Of a DNA stretch of 64,000 nucleotides, positions 48,840 to 59,639 are shown piece by piece. Location of the stretch: the NCBI GenBank assembly GCA_039621445.1, contig CP154954.1, forward strand, positions 44,805,847 to 44,869,846, given 5' to 3'. Numbering within the stretch: position 1 is the first letter of the stretch; each line of letters begins with the position of its first letter. The position numbers and the translations under genes are program-made. The notes beneath the pieces were generated by a model, which was given only the letters and a program-made list of their open reading frames with translations, did no database searches and was not told the origin of the DNA. Source of the DNA: Euglena gracilis. Its lineage: Eukaryota; Euglenida; Euglenophyceae; Euglenales.

Positions 48840-49800
48840 CTATCACGAAGCGCCGGAATTTTTTTTTTGCCCCGCAGAGGAGGGGGAGGGGGGTGGGGCG
48901 ACCCCCTTCCGAAACTGGGGGGGGACCCCTACCACGTACGTCATGTCTGTGGAGCTTCCCATACAACGCTGCCGGGGGGTCCCCTCTGGCTTCAGAAAAC
49001 CCTGTAAACCCACTGTGCCACTCAAAAGGCTCCTTGCCAAGTGCCCTTCCAGGGCCGGATATGGGTGCCTTGGAGCGCCTGCCCAGGGAATGTGGAACTG
49101 CCAACCCCCCTCTAGAGGCCCTCCCCAGAGCCCAGAGGGTGGGATTGGCCAGGACAAAAAAAATCGGCCGCGAAGAACGACAACCCGAGGTCTTCAGCCA
49201 AAACCTTCCATGTACAAGGGTCGGGGAGCGGCGGCGACAGCTGCCCCCCCCCCTCCTTGCCTGAACAAGGCAAGAAGCCCCTTTCGCCAGGGGCCAACGG
49301 CCACGGAGGCCACCTCCCAAAAAAAATGCTTTCCTCGGTCCAGAGTCCAGGCTTTGTCCGCCCAGGAACCCCATTTACGAGGGTCAGAGGGACACTGCAG
49401 CACTTTGAAGAGGGGCATGGCCAAACCCCAAAACCCTTGACTGACAACAACACATTGCATAAGATGCCATCACCGTCCCCCCCCCCCCACAGGAGCCTGA
49501 AAACAGGTCACTGCAAAGGGAGAAAGGGGGATGGGTTCACTGCAGGTCAAAAGGGTTGCTGACTTGGGTTTTGCAAAAAAAAATCCCTGAACAGTGGAAG
49601 GAAAGGGGGGGAAATGGGAAACGTGGGAAAGTGGGGAAACAAGAGAACGCTCTGAGAGGGACACTTTGACAGCTGGGAGGGGGACCAAAGGCCACCGTGG
49701 GCAACCACAGGCGTGAGCTGGGGAATGGGTAGAGCCAGGGATGTATGGGATGCCCTGAAGGGGGGGGGTGTCCGGACCCCTCCCAACACAGAGGGGGGGG
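48840..49800. other. GC-rich stretch without convincing gene
   Basis: Both strands are open for more than 200 codons over 48730-49440. The predicted proteins are Pro/Gly/Arg-rich on both strands, no splice-bounded segment stands out, and the ends contain G-runs and a GCGCCGG half-hairpin. I treat it as noncoding repeat-derived sequence. Confidence 0.4.
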
Positions 49801-49989
49801 GTCGAACCCCCCCGCCTCGAGACGTAAAGGAGCCAGGAAAGTCTTCATAATAATAATATAATTAATAATAATAATCAAGGATAATCAAGGGGCTGGATAC
49901 CAAGCAAATACTCTTGAAAAATCCCTGAAAAAATACCAAAAATGCTCATTATTATTTTAATTTTTTGACATGGAAACATAAAACATCCA

Positions 49990-50400
49990 ACAAAGCCGGG
50001 GGAACTGGAGGGGGGTGGCTAATCCTCCCCAATTTGGACCATTCGCAGGTGAATAACTCGGGCCTGGCGGGGAGTTGGGGTCAAAAGGAGGTGATTCGGA
50101 AACTACAGTCCCTGGGCGTAAATTCCCCCCAGGGAGGGTTTTTTGGGCTCTTGTCCAGGGGGGGGGGGAATTCTCGGGGGGGGATTTACTCCCAGGGACT
50201 GTAGGGATGCAGTCGCTCGCGACTGAAGAAAACTCCAGGAACGAGGCCGGGGTCATGGTGATAATCGGCGGTTTTCATCAACTACCCAGGGGCTGGGGGG
50301 GGGGGGAAGGGGGTTCTACCACCCCTCTTCCCTGGTGGTAGGCTTCGCTCTTGCTCTAAAGAGATAAGAGCTCTGCCCCCCCCCCCCCCCCCGACCACCC
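49990..50400. repeat. Dispersed repeat family Q, copy 3
   Basis: GGGTGGCTAATCCTCC start, GCAGTCGCTCGCGACTG palindrome (50208), GTCATGGTGATAATC segment and GGCTTCGCTCTTGCTCTAAAG block ending in AGAGCTCTG, the same order as at 370-620. The interval 50400-51300 has A-rich and simple sequence without a recognised gene. Confidence 0.65.
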
Positions 50401-51315
50401 ACCTCAATACCAACAGACCAACAGACTTCACATGCATCCCTGGGAGGGGCACATGCTGCATAGCCAGGATTTGCATGGGCCGCAAGGATGTGTTGGGAAT
50501 GGGCCAAAGCCAGACAAAGAAGTACAAAAAAGTGAAAGATAAAAAACTAAAAAAAAAAAAAAAAAAAAAATAAATGACAAAAAACATATTGAAAAAGAAA
50601 ATGGAAAAATAATAGATAAAAAAAGGAGAAAAAGAAAAATAGAGGTTAGAACTAAACTTTTTGCTGTTGGGAACTCCCCTCCACCTTGGGTGTTGGAATT
50701 GTCTGGCACACGGGGCTAATTAGCCCCTCTCTGAGGTGGGGGGAGGGGGCTGGGGATAACTATGCAAAGGGATCTATGGTATGCCATGGCACACCAAAAA
50801 CATGGATATGTGATACCCTAGGATTGTGTTTGAACGGTGCAGACCTCATCAGCAAAATCCATTTCATGTGGCCGTCAGACCTCTCGTCTTTGGAGCTCTT
50901 CCTTTCCTTCCTCTCTTCCTCCTTGCACATTGAAAAGCCCAAACCCCCACCCCCCGGGGGCTGGGCGACAGCGGGACAACAATGGTCCACACACGGCAGC
51001 AGCTGAGGGCAGAGAAGGGGACGGACGAATGACAGGAAGGAGCGGGGGCGGGGCAAAAAGCCTGAGGGGCTTCTTTGAGGCCCGAGGTTTCATCCGTGGT
51101 CCCTTGCAGCCCGGACAGTGTTTGCCGACCCGATGTGGTTGCCTGCGGAAGACGGGTTGATCATGGGGGGGGGGGAGACGTTCATTGCAATTTGATGCTT
51201 TGGCGCAGATCCCTGTTGGCCATGCCTGCAAAATCAAACAAAAATTTCTTGAGAGGAGGTGTCACCTTTTCCATTAAAACAGCTCAACTCTCAGACCAAT
51301 AATTAAATCAACAAC

Positions 51316-51703
51316 AGCCCCTAAGGCATTCTTTTCAAAAACCCCGGGGATCAATTGGCCAGCGATTTTGCAAGCCACCAGAAAGAAGCCACAAGTTAGA
51401 TCCCTCGGGGGGGGGGTCCGGGGTCCTCCCGAAAGGGGGAAAAAAAAACGTTGAGGGGGAAATAGGACTTTTTTCGGTTTTTTGGGGGGGCTGACTTTGC
51501 TCCAAAAATTGCCGAAAATGGGCATTTTTGGCAGGTTTTGGGGGGCCAAAAATTTCCGGCGCTAAAATTTTCTACTGGCCAGCGCTGTCGGTGGATCCCC
51601 CTGTGAGGGTCCACTGGGATGCCCACTGGCAAAATTAGGACAAGCTGAAATCCAGCCCCTCTCCTTCCCCCTGGTGCACTGCGAACCCTTTCCCAGAAGC
51701 CTG
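51316..51703. mobile_element. Decayed introner-like element
   Basis: The right part (AAGCTGAAATCCAGCCCC, GCACTGCGAACCC, CCCAGAAGCCTG) parallels the right parts of the elements at 55935-56387 and 61944-62332 in order. The middle has the same TTTTGG/GGCATTTTTGGCAGG body and a CCGGCGC half-hairpin. The left terminus is degraded and no target-site duplication is visible. Confidence 0.45.
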
Positions 51704-51709
51704 CTCGAA

Positions 51710-54700
51710 GGTGTATGGGTTGCTGTTGGCAAAAGAAAAATCATGGCCGAAAGATCTGGAGAGCAGGGGGAAAAATCTAACCAGAACCATGAAAAGCCCA
51801 AATTCCATTTTTATCTGACTCTCGATCGCTCGTTCTTGGAACAAGTATATCAAGCATAACACACAGAACATAATGACACCCACACACACCCACTGCTCCA
51901 AAAGTGGGAAATGAAAAGGTGACCATTTCGGCGGCTGGTTCCGACGTTTGGAGGAGGAATACTGGTGTCCAGTGAAGGAGAACAGATCTGGGAAATGAGA
52001 GAGAGAATGTGGGTGTGTGTGTTTGCGTGTTTGCAGAGGTGAATTTTGGGACGCGTCTGTCTGCATCTCAGAAACTGGGTTAGGCTGGGAGGGCAAGAGG
52101 GGATGACGGGAGGGGGCAGCAAGAGACGGTGACATGGAACTCTGCGGTGGCAGGCCCCATGTTAATGGGGAAGGGAAGGAGGACCCTCGCCCATTCGGGC
52201 CTGCGAGGGCTGCAGGCAGCGGTGCGGTGGGGCTGTGGGGTCAGGACACCTCGGGAGGCCATGGAGACCAATGGTGGTGCACTCCAGCCATGACGCGGGG
52301 GCGAGGGGCACCAAGGCTGCTCTCCTGTGGCCTGCCCCCTAATGGGACCATTTGTAGTATGGGTAGTCTTGGCGTACCCCCCACCACCACCTGTGGGGGT
52401 TCGGGGATTCCCGTACAGCCCTGCCCCTCGTCCCCAGGGGGGGGGGGGGTGGGGGGCAGGGTTGCCCCTTGTCGGGTGGGTGGGTGGATGGGGCATCCGC
52501 GGGGTTAACGAGCAGGTCGTTGCCACCCTTTAGAATTCCGAAAACTATCCCGGAGCATTGTGTGCAGGGGGGTTCGACCAACCCCCCTCCCCTAATTTCC
52601 AGGGGTGTCGATCCTTAGGTCAAAACTTTCCTTGCTCCTTTGCCACGAAGGAATGGGCGGTACCACAGTGACCTCGCATACAGCCCTGGGGAGGGGGGGT
52701 CAATTTTGGGTTCCAAATTTTCAAAAAAAAATCAAAAAAAAAACGGAGGAAAATCCTCCAACCGCTTAACCCTCGAAGGGTGGGTCAAATGCGAACTTGC
52801 CCACCACTTTACCTTCCCCTTCCCTTCTCACGGGAGGGCAGCGTTTAAAAATTCCTGGGCATGAACCCTTCCCCTCCAGGGGGGGGGGTGTCAGTGTGGG
52901 GGGTCGGTGGGCGAAATGCCCGATACTGGGTGAGGTGAGCATTGTGTAAAATATCAGTGGCAGTCATCGTTGTTGGAAAAGGGGGAGGGGTGAATTTTTT
53001 CGATGCGACACGATGGGGAAAAGGGCACTTCCAAGCCTCGCAAAAACCATTTGAAGACCTTTAAGCCTCGTTCTAAAAAGACCCTTGCATAAACTTTTCA
53101 GATAAAAATTAATCTCCAAAAAGGATTTACATCAATCAAATACCCAAAATCTGCCCTCTTCTGACGCTTCACATCGCCCACCCCCCTTGTCGAAGACAGC
53201 CTCTTCTTGACCCATCCACGTCAATGGGACAATGGCATGTCTTCAAACAACACGCCACCACATAAAAAAAGGTTTAATCCCAACTTGTTTTTCATTTTGG
53301 TGCTGCTTCCTGACACAGAACTCGACATAAAACCCCAGTGTCAACTTTAACACCCCAAACGTTTGAAGACAGCATGGCTTTCACCACATGAGCATCGCCG
53401 GTGATCAGTGCACCGGTGAGACAGGCACACACAAGAGACGTTTTGGGGGCATTTATTAGCACCTCACTGAAAAGAGTGGGGAGGGGAGATAAGAATTCAA
53501 GAGGAGGAAATAACACAGAGAGGAGGTGTGACTGCGAGGTGAGAGACACAGCAATTCACAACCGATCACTGGCTGTCTTTGTAAAACTCCCCGACCTATC
53601 TTGACGAAAAGGGGTGGGGGGGGGCGATTTTCTCTCAGAGTCTCGGGGGAACGCCATACAAGCCAGCAACCCCCTCTCCCAGGGGAGGGAGCTGGCATTG
53701 TCACAGCGCGGAAAAATTCCCACACGTGAGGTGGTGATCCTCCCCGGCCGAAGTTGTTTTCTTTTATGACTTTGGTTCCCAAGAAAAACTTCTTTCACAA
53801 GACCAGGCACCTATGGTCACTTCCCATTTTGGTGCTCTGGTCGGCCCTGGTCGGCCCTGGTCGGCCCTGGTCGGCAAATAGTCGGCCATAGGTGGGGGGT
53901 ATCCGTCACAGAAAAAATGTGAAAGATGCAATGATTCCCTGAATTGTCCCGCGAAGATCAAAAGGAAGTGCCCCATAAGCTGAGCCATCAGAGCACAAAA
54001 CAAAAATGCAAAGGTCAATGTGCGGCTCTTCACGCAGAGATGTCAAACAATCTCTTGTTCATGTAAATAAAGGCTAAGGAGGTGAGCGTCGTATCAGATG
54101 TATTCAAGCGATCCGATGTTTGAATGGAAAAAAAGCTGGTATGAAAAACAATTTTTGACGGCATCGAACAATTCAATCATTAGCATCCTCATTCGTAACA
54201 GCCTTTTGACTGCTGATTGACTGCTTTGGCTCCTTTAAGACCACTTTGGTGGGCCAAAGCCAATTTTAGACCATTGGCCACAAGCATCTCCCCTGATCTT
54301 GTGTAATATCTTATCCATTGCACCTTGTCCAGCATCTGCATCCAGCATCGCCCAGCATCCTCAGCATCATCAGAGGTGCTTGATCCAGAGGGAAAGCTGC
54401 CGAATTCCTTCATCCATTCCCCTTCGGTCGGCCAACCACATGCAAATCGGCCCTGGTCGGCCCTGCTCGGCCCCGGTCGGAACCCCCACCTACAGGGGTC
54501 CTGAAAATCATACCTACCCCCCCCCCCCCCCGGGAAACTGTCACCTGACAGGTTGGCCGGTACCGGGGACCCTGACAACTTCCTATCATGACAGTTTGGC
54601 CGGTACCAGGGACCCTGACAGTTTCCCGGGTGGGGCATTTCAAGGGAAAGTCAATGAAAAATGACCCTGACAGGTTGGCCGGTACCGGGGACCCTGACAG

Positions 54701-55730
54701 TTTCCCGGGCGGGACCCTGATGGGTTCTCGGGCATGACAGTTTCCTGGGGGGGGGGGGTAGTCACCCCTGGTCGGCCCTGGTCGGCCGTAGGTGCCTGCC
54801 TGCCCAAGGCTGAGAAAGATGGGGTGAGGAGGCTTTATTTTGCCAAATTATAGTGTGCCAAAAAAGATTTTAATTGCCCCTGGAGTTTGTGGGTGGTTAC
54901 TCAACCCCAAACCCTAAAGCCTATGATATCCCATAGGCTGCGGTGGTGGTGTGTCACACACTAGTATAACCTGCCCCACACATCAGCACCCCAGCCAGCT
55001 GTGCCACAGGGCTGGTTGGGAGGCTGAAACCAGCTGTGTGAGAGGGGAAAAAATCTTTCAATCTGGACCCTTTTCGTTTGAAACTCAAACCCCAGCCCAG
55101 GCAAGGGGTGAGGTGATCAATGTTTGGGTGGCTTTTGGACATGATGGTGACCCCTGTCAACACTGAAAAGAATTTCCTTGCAGATTCTGGTGGACTGGGC
55201 ACTCCCATGCTTGATTTTAGGTGGCTCTGAGTGGCTGGACAAACCTTTCGGTTTTGCTTCATATAAATTCAAATTGATTTCATTTTATTCATGGTATATA
55301 TTCCACTCAACCATGGTCCTTTTATGACCTTCACAATGTCCTTAGCTCAGCACGATCAAAAACCTGGTCTTAATTGGGGGCTGTGCAGTCAAGATTCAAT
55401 TTCTTGAGTGAGGTTGGGTCACCGAGGGAAAAGACGACATTCTTTAACCCCCACTGCCATAAAATTTGAAAAAAGCTTTTTTAATAATCCGATTTATATG
55501 TGATCAAATGGGAGGGGGAGGGGAAAAAGGTTCTGGCACAAAATACGAAATCATTTTTGACCCAAACCACATCTGGTCGGGGGGTTTCCACTGCCTGATT
55601 TCTGGACACCTCAAGCCCCCTCCTAAAGGAACCCCGACAGGGCCACGCCCCATCCTCCCAAAACCAGTTGCATGAAAACAGCCGGGGTTGCAAAGGGGTC
55701 GGGGGAAGGGGACTGGTGGTGTGCCACTGC
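51710..55730. other. Region without recognised gene
   Basis: Holds G-run repeats near 52340-52700, a TGGTCGGCCC tandem (53839-53880), GACAGGTTGGCCGGTACC repeats (54530-54760) and moderately AT-rich unique sequence (53000-54400, 55240-55480). A minus-strand frame at 53290-53550 (with TGALITGDAHVVKAMLSSN) is open but lacks splice support and family similarity. Confidence 0.4.
53839..53880. repeat. TGGTCGGCCC tandem repeat
   Basis: Four nearly perfect head-to-tail copies of a 10-bp unit, TGGTCGGCCC. The unit reappears near 54450-54480 and 54770-54790 beside the GACAGGTTGG repeat family. Confidence 0.85.
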
Positions 55731-55732
55731 TG

Positions 55733-55887
55733 TTAGCAGCGGGGCGTCGCGGCGTCGTACAGGTCCTCCGTGGCGCACGACGGCTGGCGGTACACGGCGT
55801 GGGGAGAGGCCGGCTCCGGGTGGGGGGGCCGGTCTAGCAGGCAGCCGTCCGTCAGGGCGAGCAGCTCGAACACCACCATCTCCACCG
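55733..55887 (-). CDS. Terminal coding exon of an unknown gene
   Basis: A GTGGGCAG acceptor precedes an exon with a clean frame: VEMVVFELLALTDGCLLD, then a Pro-rich segment, then QPSCATEDLYDAATPRC and a TAA stop at 55733-55735. Strong non-random composition and GC-rich third positions support coding. The family is not recognised. The upstream intron contains the introner-like element at 55935-56387, only 48 bp from the exon. Upstream exons were not identified. Confidence 0.6.
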
Positions 55888-55934
55888 CTGCCCACAGACC
55901 GCCCCTGAGAGCGTGGGGGGGGGGGGGGCACGAA

Positions 55935-56387
55935 CAGGCTTTTGCTTAAGGACCCCCGGGGGGGGGGTACTGGCTAGCCAATCGGCTAGACACTGGAAAA
56001 AGTGGACTAGCTAGACCCCCCCCCCCCCCCGGGGGGGGGGGGGGGGGGGGTCCAGGGGTCCCCCGGACTGGAAAAAAAATTTTCCTCCGGCGCTGTGCGC
56101 CGGAGGAAAAATGAGGTTTTTTACAGGTTTTTGGCTGATTTTGTTCAAAAAATTCCCAAAAATGGCCAAAAACGGGCATTTTTTGGCATTTTTGGGGGTC
56201 CCAAAAAAATTTTTCGGCGCTTCGCGCCGGTCACTGGAAAAAAATTTCCCACTAGCTAGCCCTGCTAGCAGACCCCCCCCACCGGGGGGGGGGGGGGGGG
56301 CTACGCAACCCACTAGCCAAATTTGGACTAGCTGCAGTCCAGCCCCCCCCCCCGGGGGGGTACTGCAATCCCTTAAGCAAAAGCCTG
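55935..56387. mobile_element. Introner-like element with 8-bp target-site duplication
   Basis: A 453-bp element with inverted ends CAGGCTTTTGCTTAAGG and CTTAAGCAAAAGCCTG, flanked on both sides by GGCACGAA (55927-55934 and 56388-56395), an exact 8-bp duplication. The interior has long C/G runs, GACTAGCTAGAC/GGACTAGCTGC motifs and two hairpins, CCGGCGCTGTGCGCCGG (56086) and CGGCGCTTCGCGCCGG (56215), around an A/T-rich core. No ORF. It sits in the intron just upstream of the terminal exon 55733-55887. Confidence 0.9.
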
Positions 56388-57131
56388 GGCACGAAAGGCA
56401 CACCAGCTGCGGGGGGAAACGGAATCAGCGTCATGGGTAGGTCAGGAAACAAAGCAAATGGCTGGCCCGACGTCTAACTTCAGAGAGGTCGAAAACATTT
56501 GGAGTAAACTTTCTTGACCGCAAACCGAAATGAAATAATGGAAACCCTGCGAAGCTGTCCATGCAGAGGTTCTTTTAGGATCCAGGTGGAGGGGAGTCCC
56601 CCCCCCCCGACCCCCCCCTGCCCACTGGGTACAAAAAGACTGGCAGGAAGCTTCAAAAGTGCCCAGAATTGTGTTTTCACGTATTTGTTTGCAGCAAATT
56701 GACAGAAACAGGCTACAAAAACATAAGTCTGCTGGGTGCGCCAGGGAAGAAAAAATATTTTTTGGTTGCAAGGGGTTCCCTGGACACCCCCTGGGGAAGG
56801 GGGTTCGGACCCCTGCGAACCTCCCCCCCTCCCCCCCTACAAAACCAAAAAACACTCAATTAATACCAGCCCCCCCCCCCCCGGCCCGGGTCACCAAACT
56901 TAAAAAAAAACGTTTCTGTGCCAATGTCCACCGTGGAAAGCTCTGACAGACATTACACAATAAATACAATGGGGAAGTTGTTAGCATGTTGTTGTGGCGG
57001 CCCGAAACTACTGGCCCCCCGCCCCGGGGGGGGGGGGCAGTACTTAATCCAGGGGGGGGGGAGTCAGACCCCCCGCCTTGAAGAAGATGGACCCCCCCGT
57101 TCCGTTTCCCCCCGCCCCTCTACCGCCCCGG

Positions 57132-57251
57132 ATGGCTGCTCCGGTGCCCCGCGGTGCCTGCGTCCGCGCCCACCTCACCCTCATCGAGCTGAACCAGATC
57201 CTGCAGGATCCGGACCAGACTGAGGCCGCGCTGCGGCGCCACGCTTTGCTA
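57132..57251 (+). CDS. Possible first exon of a plus-strand gene
   Basis: From an ATG the frame reads MAAPVPRGACVRAHLTLIEL and NQILQDPDQTEAALRRHALL, ending at a CG/GTGGGG donor. The acidic-amphipathic helix and non-repetitive composition suggest coding, in contrast with the palindromes that follow. No second exon was found and no family is recognised, so confidence is low. Confidence 0.3.
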
Positions 57252-57369
57252 CGGTGGGGCCGCCCCTGGCTCGCCCTGTCGGTCTCCCCCGCACGCCCGG
57301 TTGCCCATGGGGCGACCGCGCGCCGCGCACAGACGGGTGGTCATTCACGGGAGGTTGGGTGGCCGGCGG

Positions 57370-57800
57370 TTGGGCCGCGGCCGGCCGCGGCCCAACCAAA
57401 ACAGTGCTTTGGTTGGGCCGCGGCATGCCGCGGCCCAACCAAAAAAAATTTTTGGTTGGGCCGCGGCATGCCGTGGCCCAACCAGGAACGAATTTTAATG
57501 ATAAAATTTTTAACTGGTTGGGCCGCGGCATGCCGCGGCCGGCCGCGGCCCAACCAAAAAAAAATTTTGGTTGGGGCGCGGCATGCCGTGGCCCAACCAG
57601 GAACGAATTTTAATGAAAATTTTTTTCACTGGTTGGGCCGCGGCATGCCGCGGCCGGCCGCGGCCCAACAAAAAAAATTTTTTGGTTGGGGCGCGGCCGG
57701 CCGCGGCCCAACCAGATTAACGTCAGAATTAGTTTCGTTGGGCCGCGGCCGGCTGCGGCCGACCGTGACCCAACCCAAAAAAAGAAACGGGTCGCGGTCG
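57370..57800. repeat. Array of GGTTGGGCCGCGG palindromes
   Basis: At least five palindromic units such as GGTTGGGCCGCGGCATGC followed by its inverse, ending CCGCGGCCCAACC, spaced by short A-then-T tracts. Some carry an extra CCGGCCGCGG insertion, and two are separated by AGGAACGAATTTTAATGA. Each unit is nearly a perfect self-complementary hairpin of about 30 bp. It directly abuts the telomere-like array. A second block lies at 58950-59200. Confidence 0.9.
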
Positions 57801-57807
57801 GCCGGCC

Positions 57808-57958
57808 CAACCCTAACCCTAACCCTAACCCAAACCCTAACCCTAACCCCAACCCCAACCCCAACCCCAACCCCAACCCTAACCCTAACCTTAATCCTAA
57901 CCCTATCCCTAACCCTAACCTTAAACCTAACCCTAACTCTAACCCTAACCCCCATCCG
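57808..57958. repeat. Interstitial telomere-like array, CCCTAA
   Basis: About 150 bp of CCCTAA repeats with AACCCC, AACCCA and AACCTTA variants, giving TTAGGG on the minus strand. Unique sequence continues on both sides, so this is interstitial rather than a chromosome end. Short CCCTAACCCTA stubs recur near 58280 and 58772 and within the inverted repeat at 58567-58717. Confidence 0.95.
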
Positions 57959-57964
57959 AGCTTC

Positions 57965-58140
57965 AAATAACAAAATCCCTTCTGTGTTGGCAACATACTC
58001 GGGGGCTAAGTCGTTTTTGTGGCTCACTTTGGCATAGGCGGGGGGGCTCTGCCCCCCCCCCCGCACCCCCCCCTCAAATAACAAAATCCCTTCCATGTTG
58101 GCAATATACTTGGAGGGCTAAGTCCTTTTTGTGCAAATTT
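57965..58140. repeat. Direct repeat next to the telomere-like array
   Basis: Two copies of a unit beginning CAAATAACAAAATCCCTTC, followed by TGTTGGCAA and GGGCTAAGTC (57965-58030 and 58073-58133), separated by a G/C-run spacer. Confidence 0.85.
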
Positions 58141-58199
58141 TGACTTATATTGAAAATCCAATGGGGAGAGGTGTTCTTTTGCCAAAAGTGGCCCAAAAT

Positions 58200-58850
58200 G
58201 GATTTGGGTTCGCTGGGAACGTTGTAGAGACCAATCTAACAACGTTGAGCGGGAAATATTCTGCTGTTTGGACAAGAATTGTAACCCTAACCCTACTCCT
58301 TCAAATAACCTCATAAACTCTGTTTGGCCACAGTGAAACGCCATCATGAAATCCTTTGCCAGCAAAAAAAACCGAAAATTAAAAGAATAAAAAAAAGAAT
58401 TAAAAAATAAATAAATAAACCAAAGAATAAATAAAAACAACCAAAAAATAAAATAAAAAACAAAAGAAAAGTCATGTAAAATGACATCAGGTGTGGGGGG
58501 GTGTGGGGGGGGGCGGGGGGGGGGGTGGCGGGCGTGTGCAGGGTCTGGGGCGTGATAAATTGGCCCCTACAAGGTACCAGCTACCCCAAAGAGCCGCCCA
58601 ACTAGGGTTAATACACATGGGGGGACCCTCGCTCGGCGCCTTCGGCGCCTCGCTCGGGTCCCCCCATGTTTTTAACCCTAGTTGGGCGGCTCTTTGGGTT
58701 CGCTGGGTACCTTGTAGAGACCAATCTAACAACGTTGAGCGGGAAATATTCTGCTATTTGGATAAGGATCGTAACCCTAACCCTACTCCTTCAAATAACC
58801 TCATGAATTACTTTTGGCCACAGTGAAATACCATCAGGAAATTCTTTTGC
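58200..58850. repeat. Pair of long direct repeats flanking an inverted repeat
   Basis: TTTGGGTTCGCTGGGAACG..GTAGAGACCAATC..GCGGGAAATATTCTGC and a CCCTAACCCTACTCC stub, then a GGCCACAGTGAAA segment, occur at about 58203-58370 and again at 58693-58855. A weaker third copy of the GGGTTCGCTGG start lies near 60475. The copies are about 85-90% alike by eye. Confidence 0.85.
58567..58717. repeat. Large inverted repeat, about 75-bp arms
   Basis: The left arm starts CTACAAGGTACC, passes CAAAGAGCCGCCCAACTAGG and ends GGCGCC. The right arm is its inverse, ending GGCTCTTTGGGTTCG and GGTACCTTGTAG. The centre is GGCGCCTTCGGCGCC, a stem with a TTCG loop. The arms include a TTAGGG-like stub (ACTAGGGTTAA). 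Confidence 0.9.
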
Positions 58851-58949
58851 AGTAATAAAAAATAAAAAATAAAAATAAAAAAAAGAAAAATAGTAAACAA
58901 GAAATAAATAGTACGGTGGTTTGCAGAACAGTGCTCGGACAGTCATGGG

Positions 58950-59200
58950 AGGTTGGGTCGCGGTCGGCCGCGGCCGGCCGCGGCCCAACCAAAAAAATAA
59001 TTTGGTTGGGCCGCGGCATGCCGCGGCCCAACCAAATCGATTTTTTGGCGATAAAAAATTCGGTTGGTTGGGCCGCGGCCAAACCAATTTAAAATTTTGA
59101 AAGCCAAAATTCGCCGTGGTTGGGCCGCGGCATGCCGCGGCCCAACCAAAATTCTGTTTTGGTTGGGCGACGGCCGGCCGCGGCCGGCCGCGGCACCCAC
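58950..59200. repeat. Second block of GGTTGGGCCGCGG palindromes
   Basis: Further GGTTGGGCCGCGGCATGC-type palindromes, plus extended CCGCGGCCGGCCGCGG arms, alternate with short A/T tracts as in 57370-57800. The two blocks bracket the telomere-like array and the direct repeats. Confidence 0.9.
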
Positions 59201-59639
59201 CTCCCACAGACCAACCTCCCGTGACATCCCACCCGCGCACAAACAGCACAGACAGCGACCCCGGAATGCGTGCGACCCGCGATTCTCGGCCCCGCGCACG
59301 CAGAAAGGGAAGGGGAAAAGAAGATGGACCGGGGGGTTAAAGAAGATGGCCCTGAGGGGGTAAAAGAAGATGGACCCCCCCGGATTAATTACTGCCCCCC
59401 GGGGGGGGGGGCAGCAGTTTCGGGCTGCCGTTGTTGTTTCTCTTGGTTGAGGCTGTTGTCAGCCACAGCAGTCCGGGTCTCATCAAAAACTCCAACGAAT
59501 CATGGAAAAAAATTCATGAAGTTATTTGAATGGGTAAGGTCGAATTCTTGTGCATATCATTCAATCCTTCCTAAAGAATGTCATAATGTTTGCCTCCACA
59601 GGTGCTCAGTGAATCCAAAGAGTCGTGAAACTGAGGTTA

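Noticed and set aside
48727-49440. Overlapping 200-codon frames on both strands
   Set aside because: Both translations are compositionally biased, unsupported by splice signals or similarity, and bordered by repeats.
53290-53550. Minus-strand frame with TGALITGDAHVVKA
   Set aside because: Suggestive composition but no recognisable family and no convincing exon borders.
57808-57958. A true chromosome end
   Set aside because: Complex sequence with repeats and genes continues on both sides and the array is short and variant-rich, so it is interstitial.
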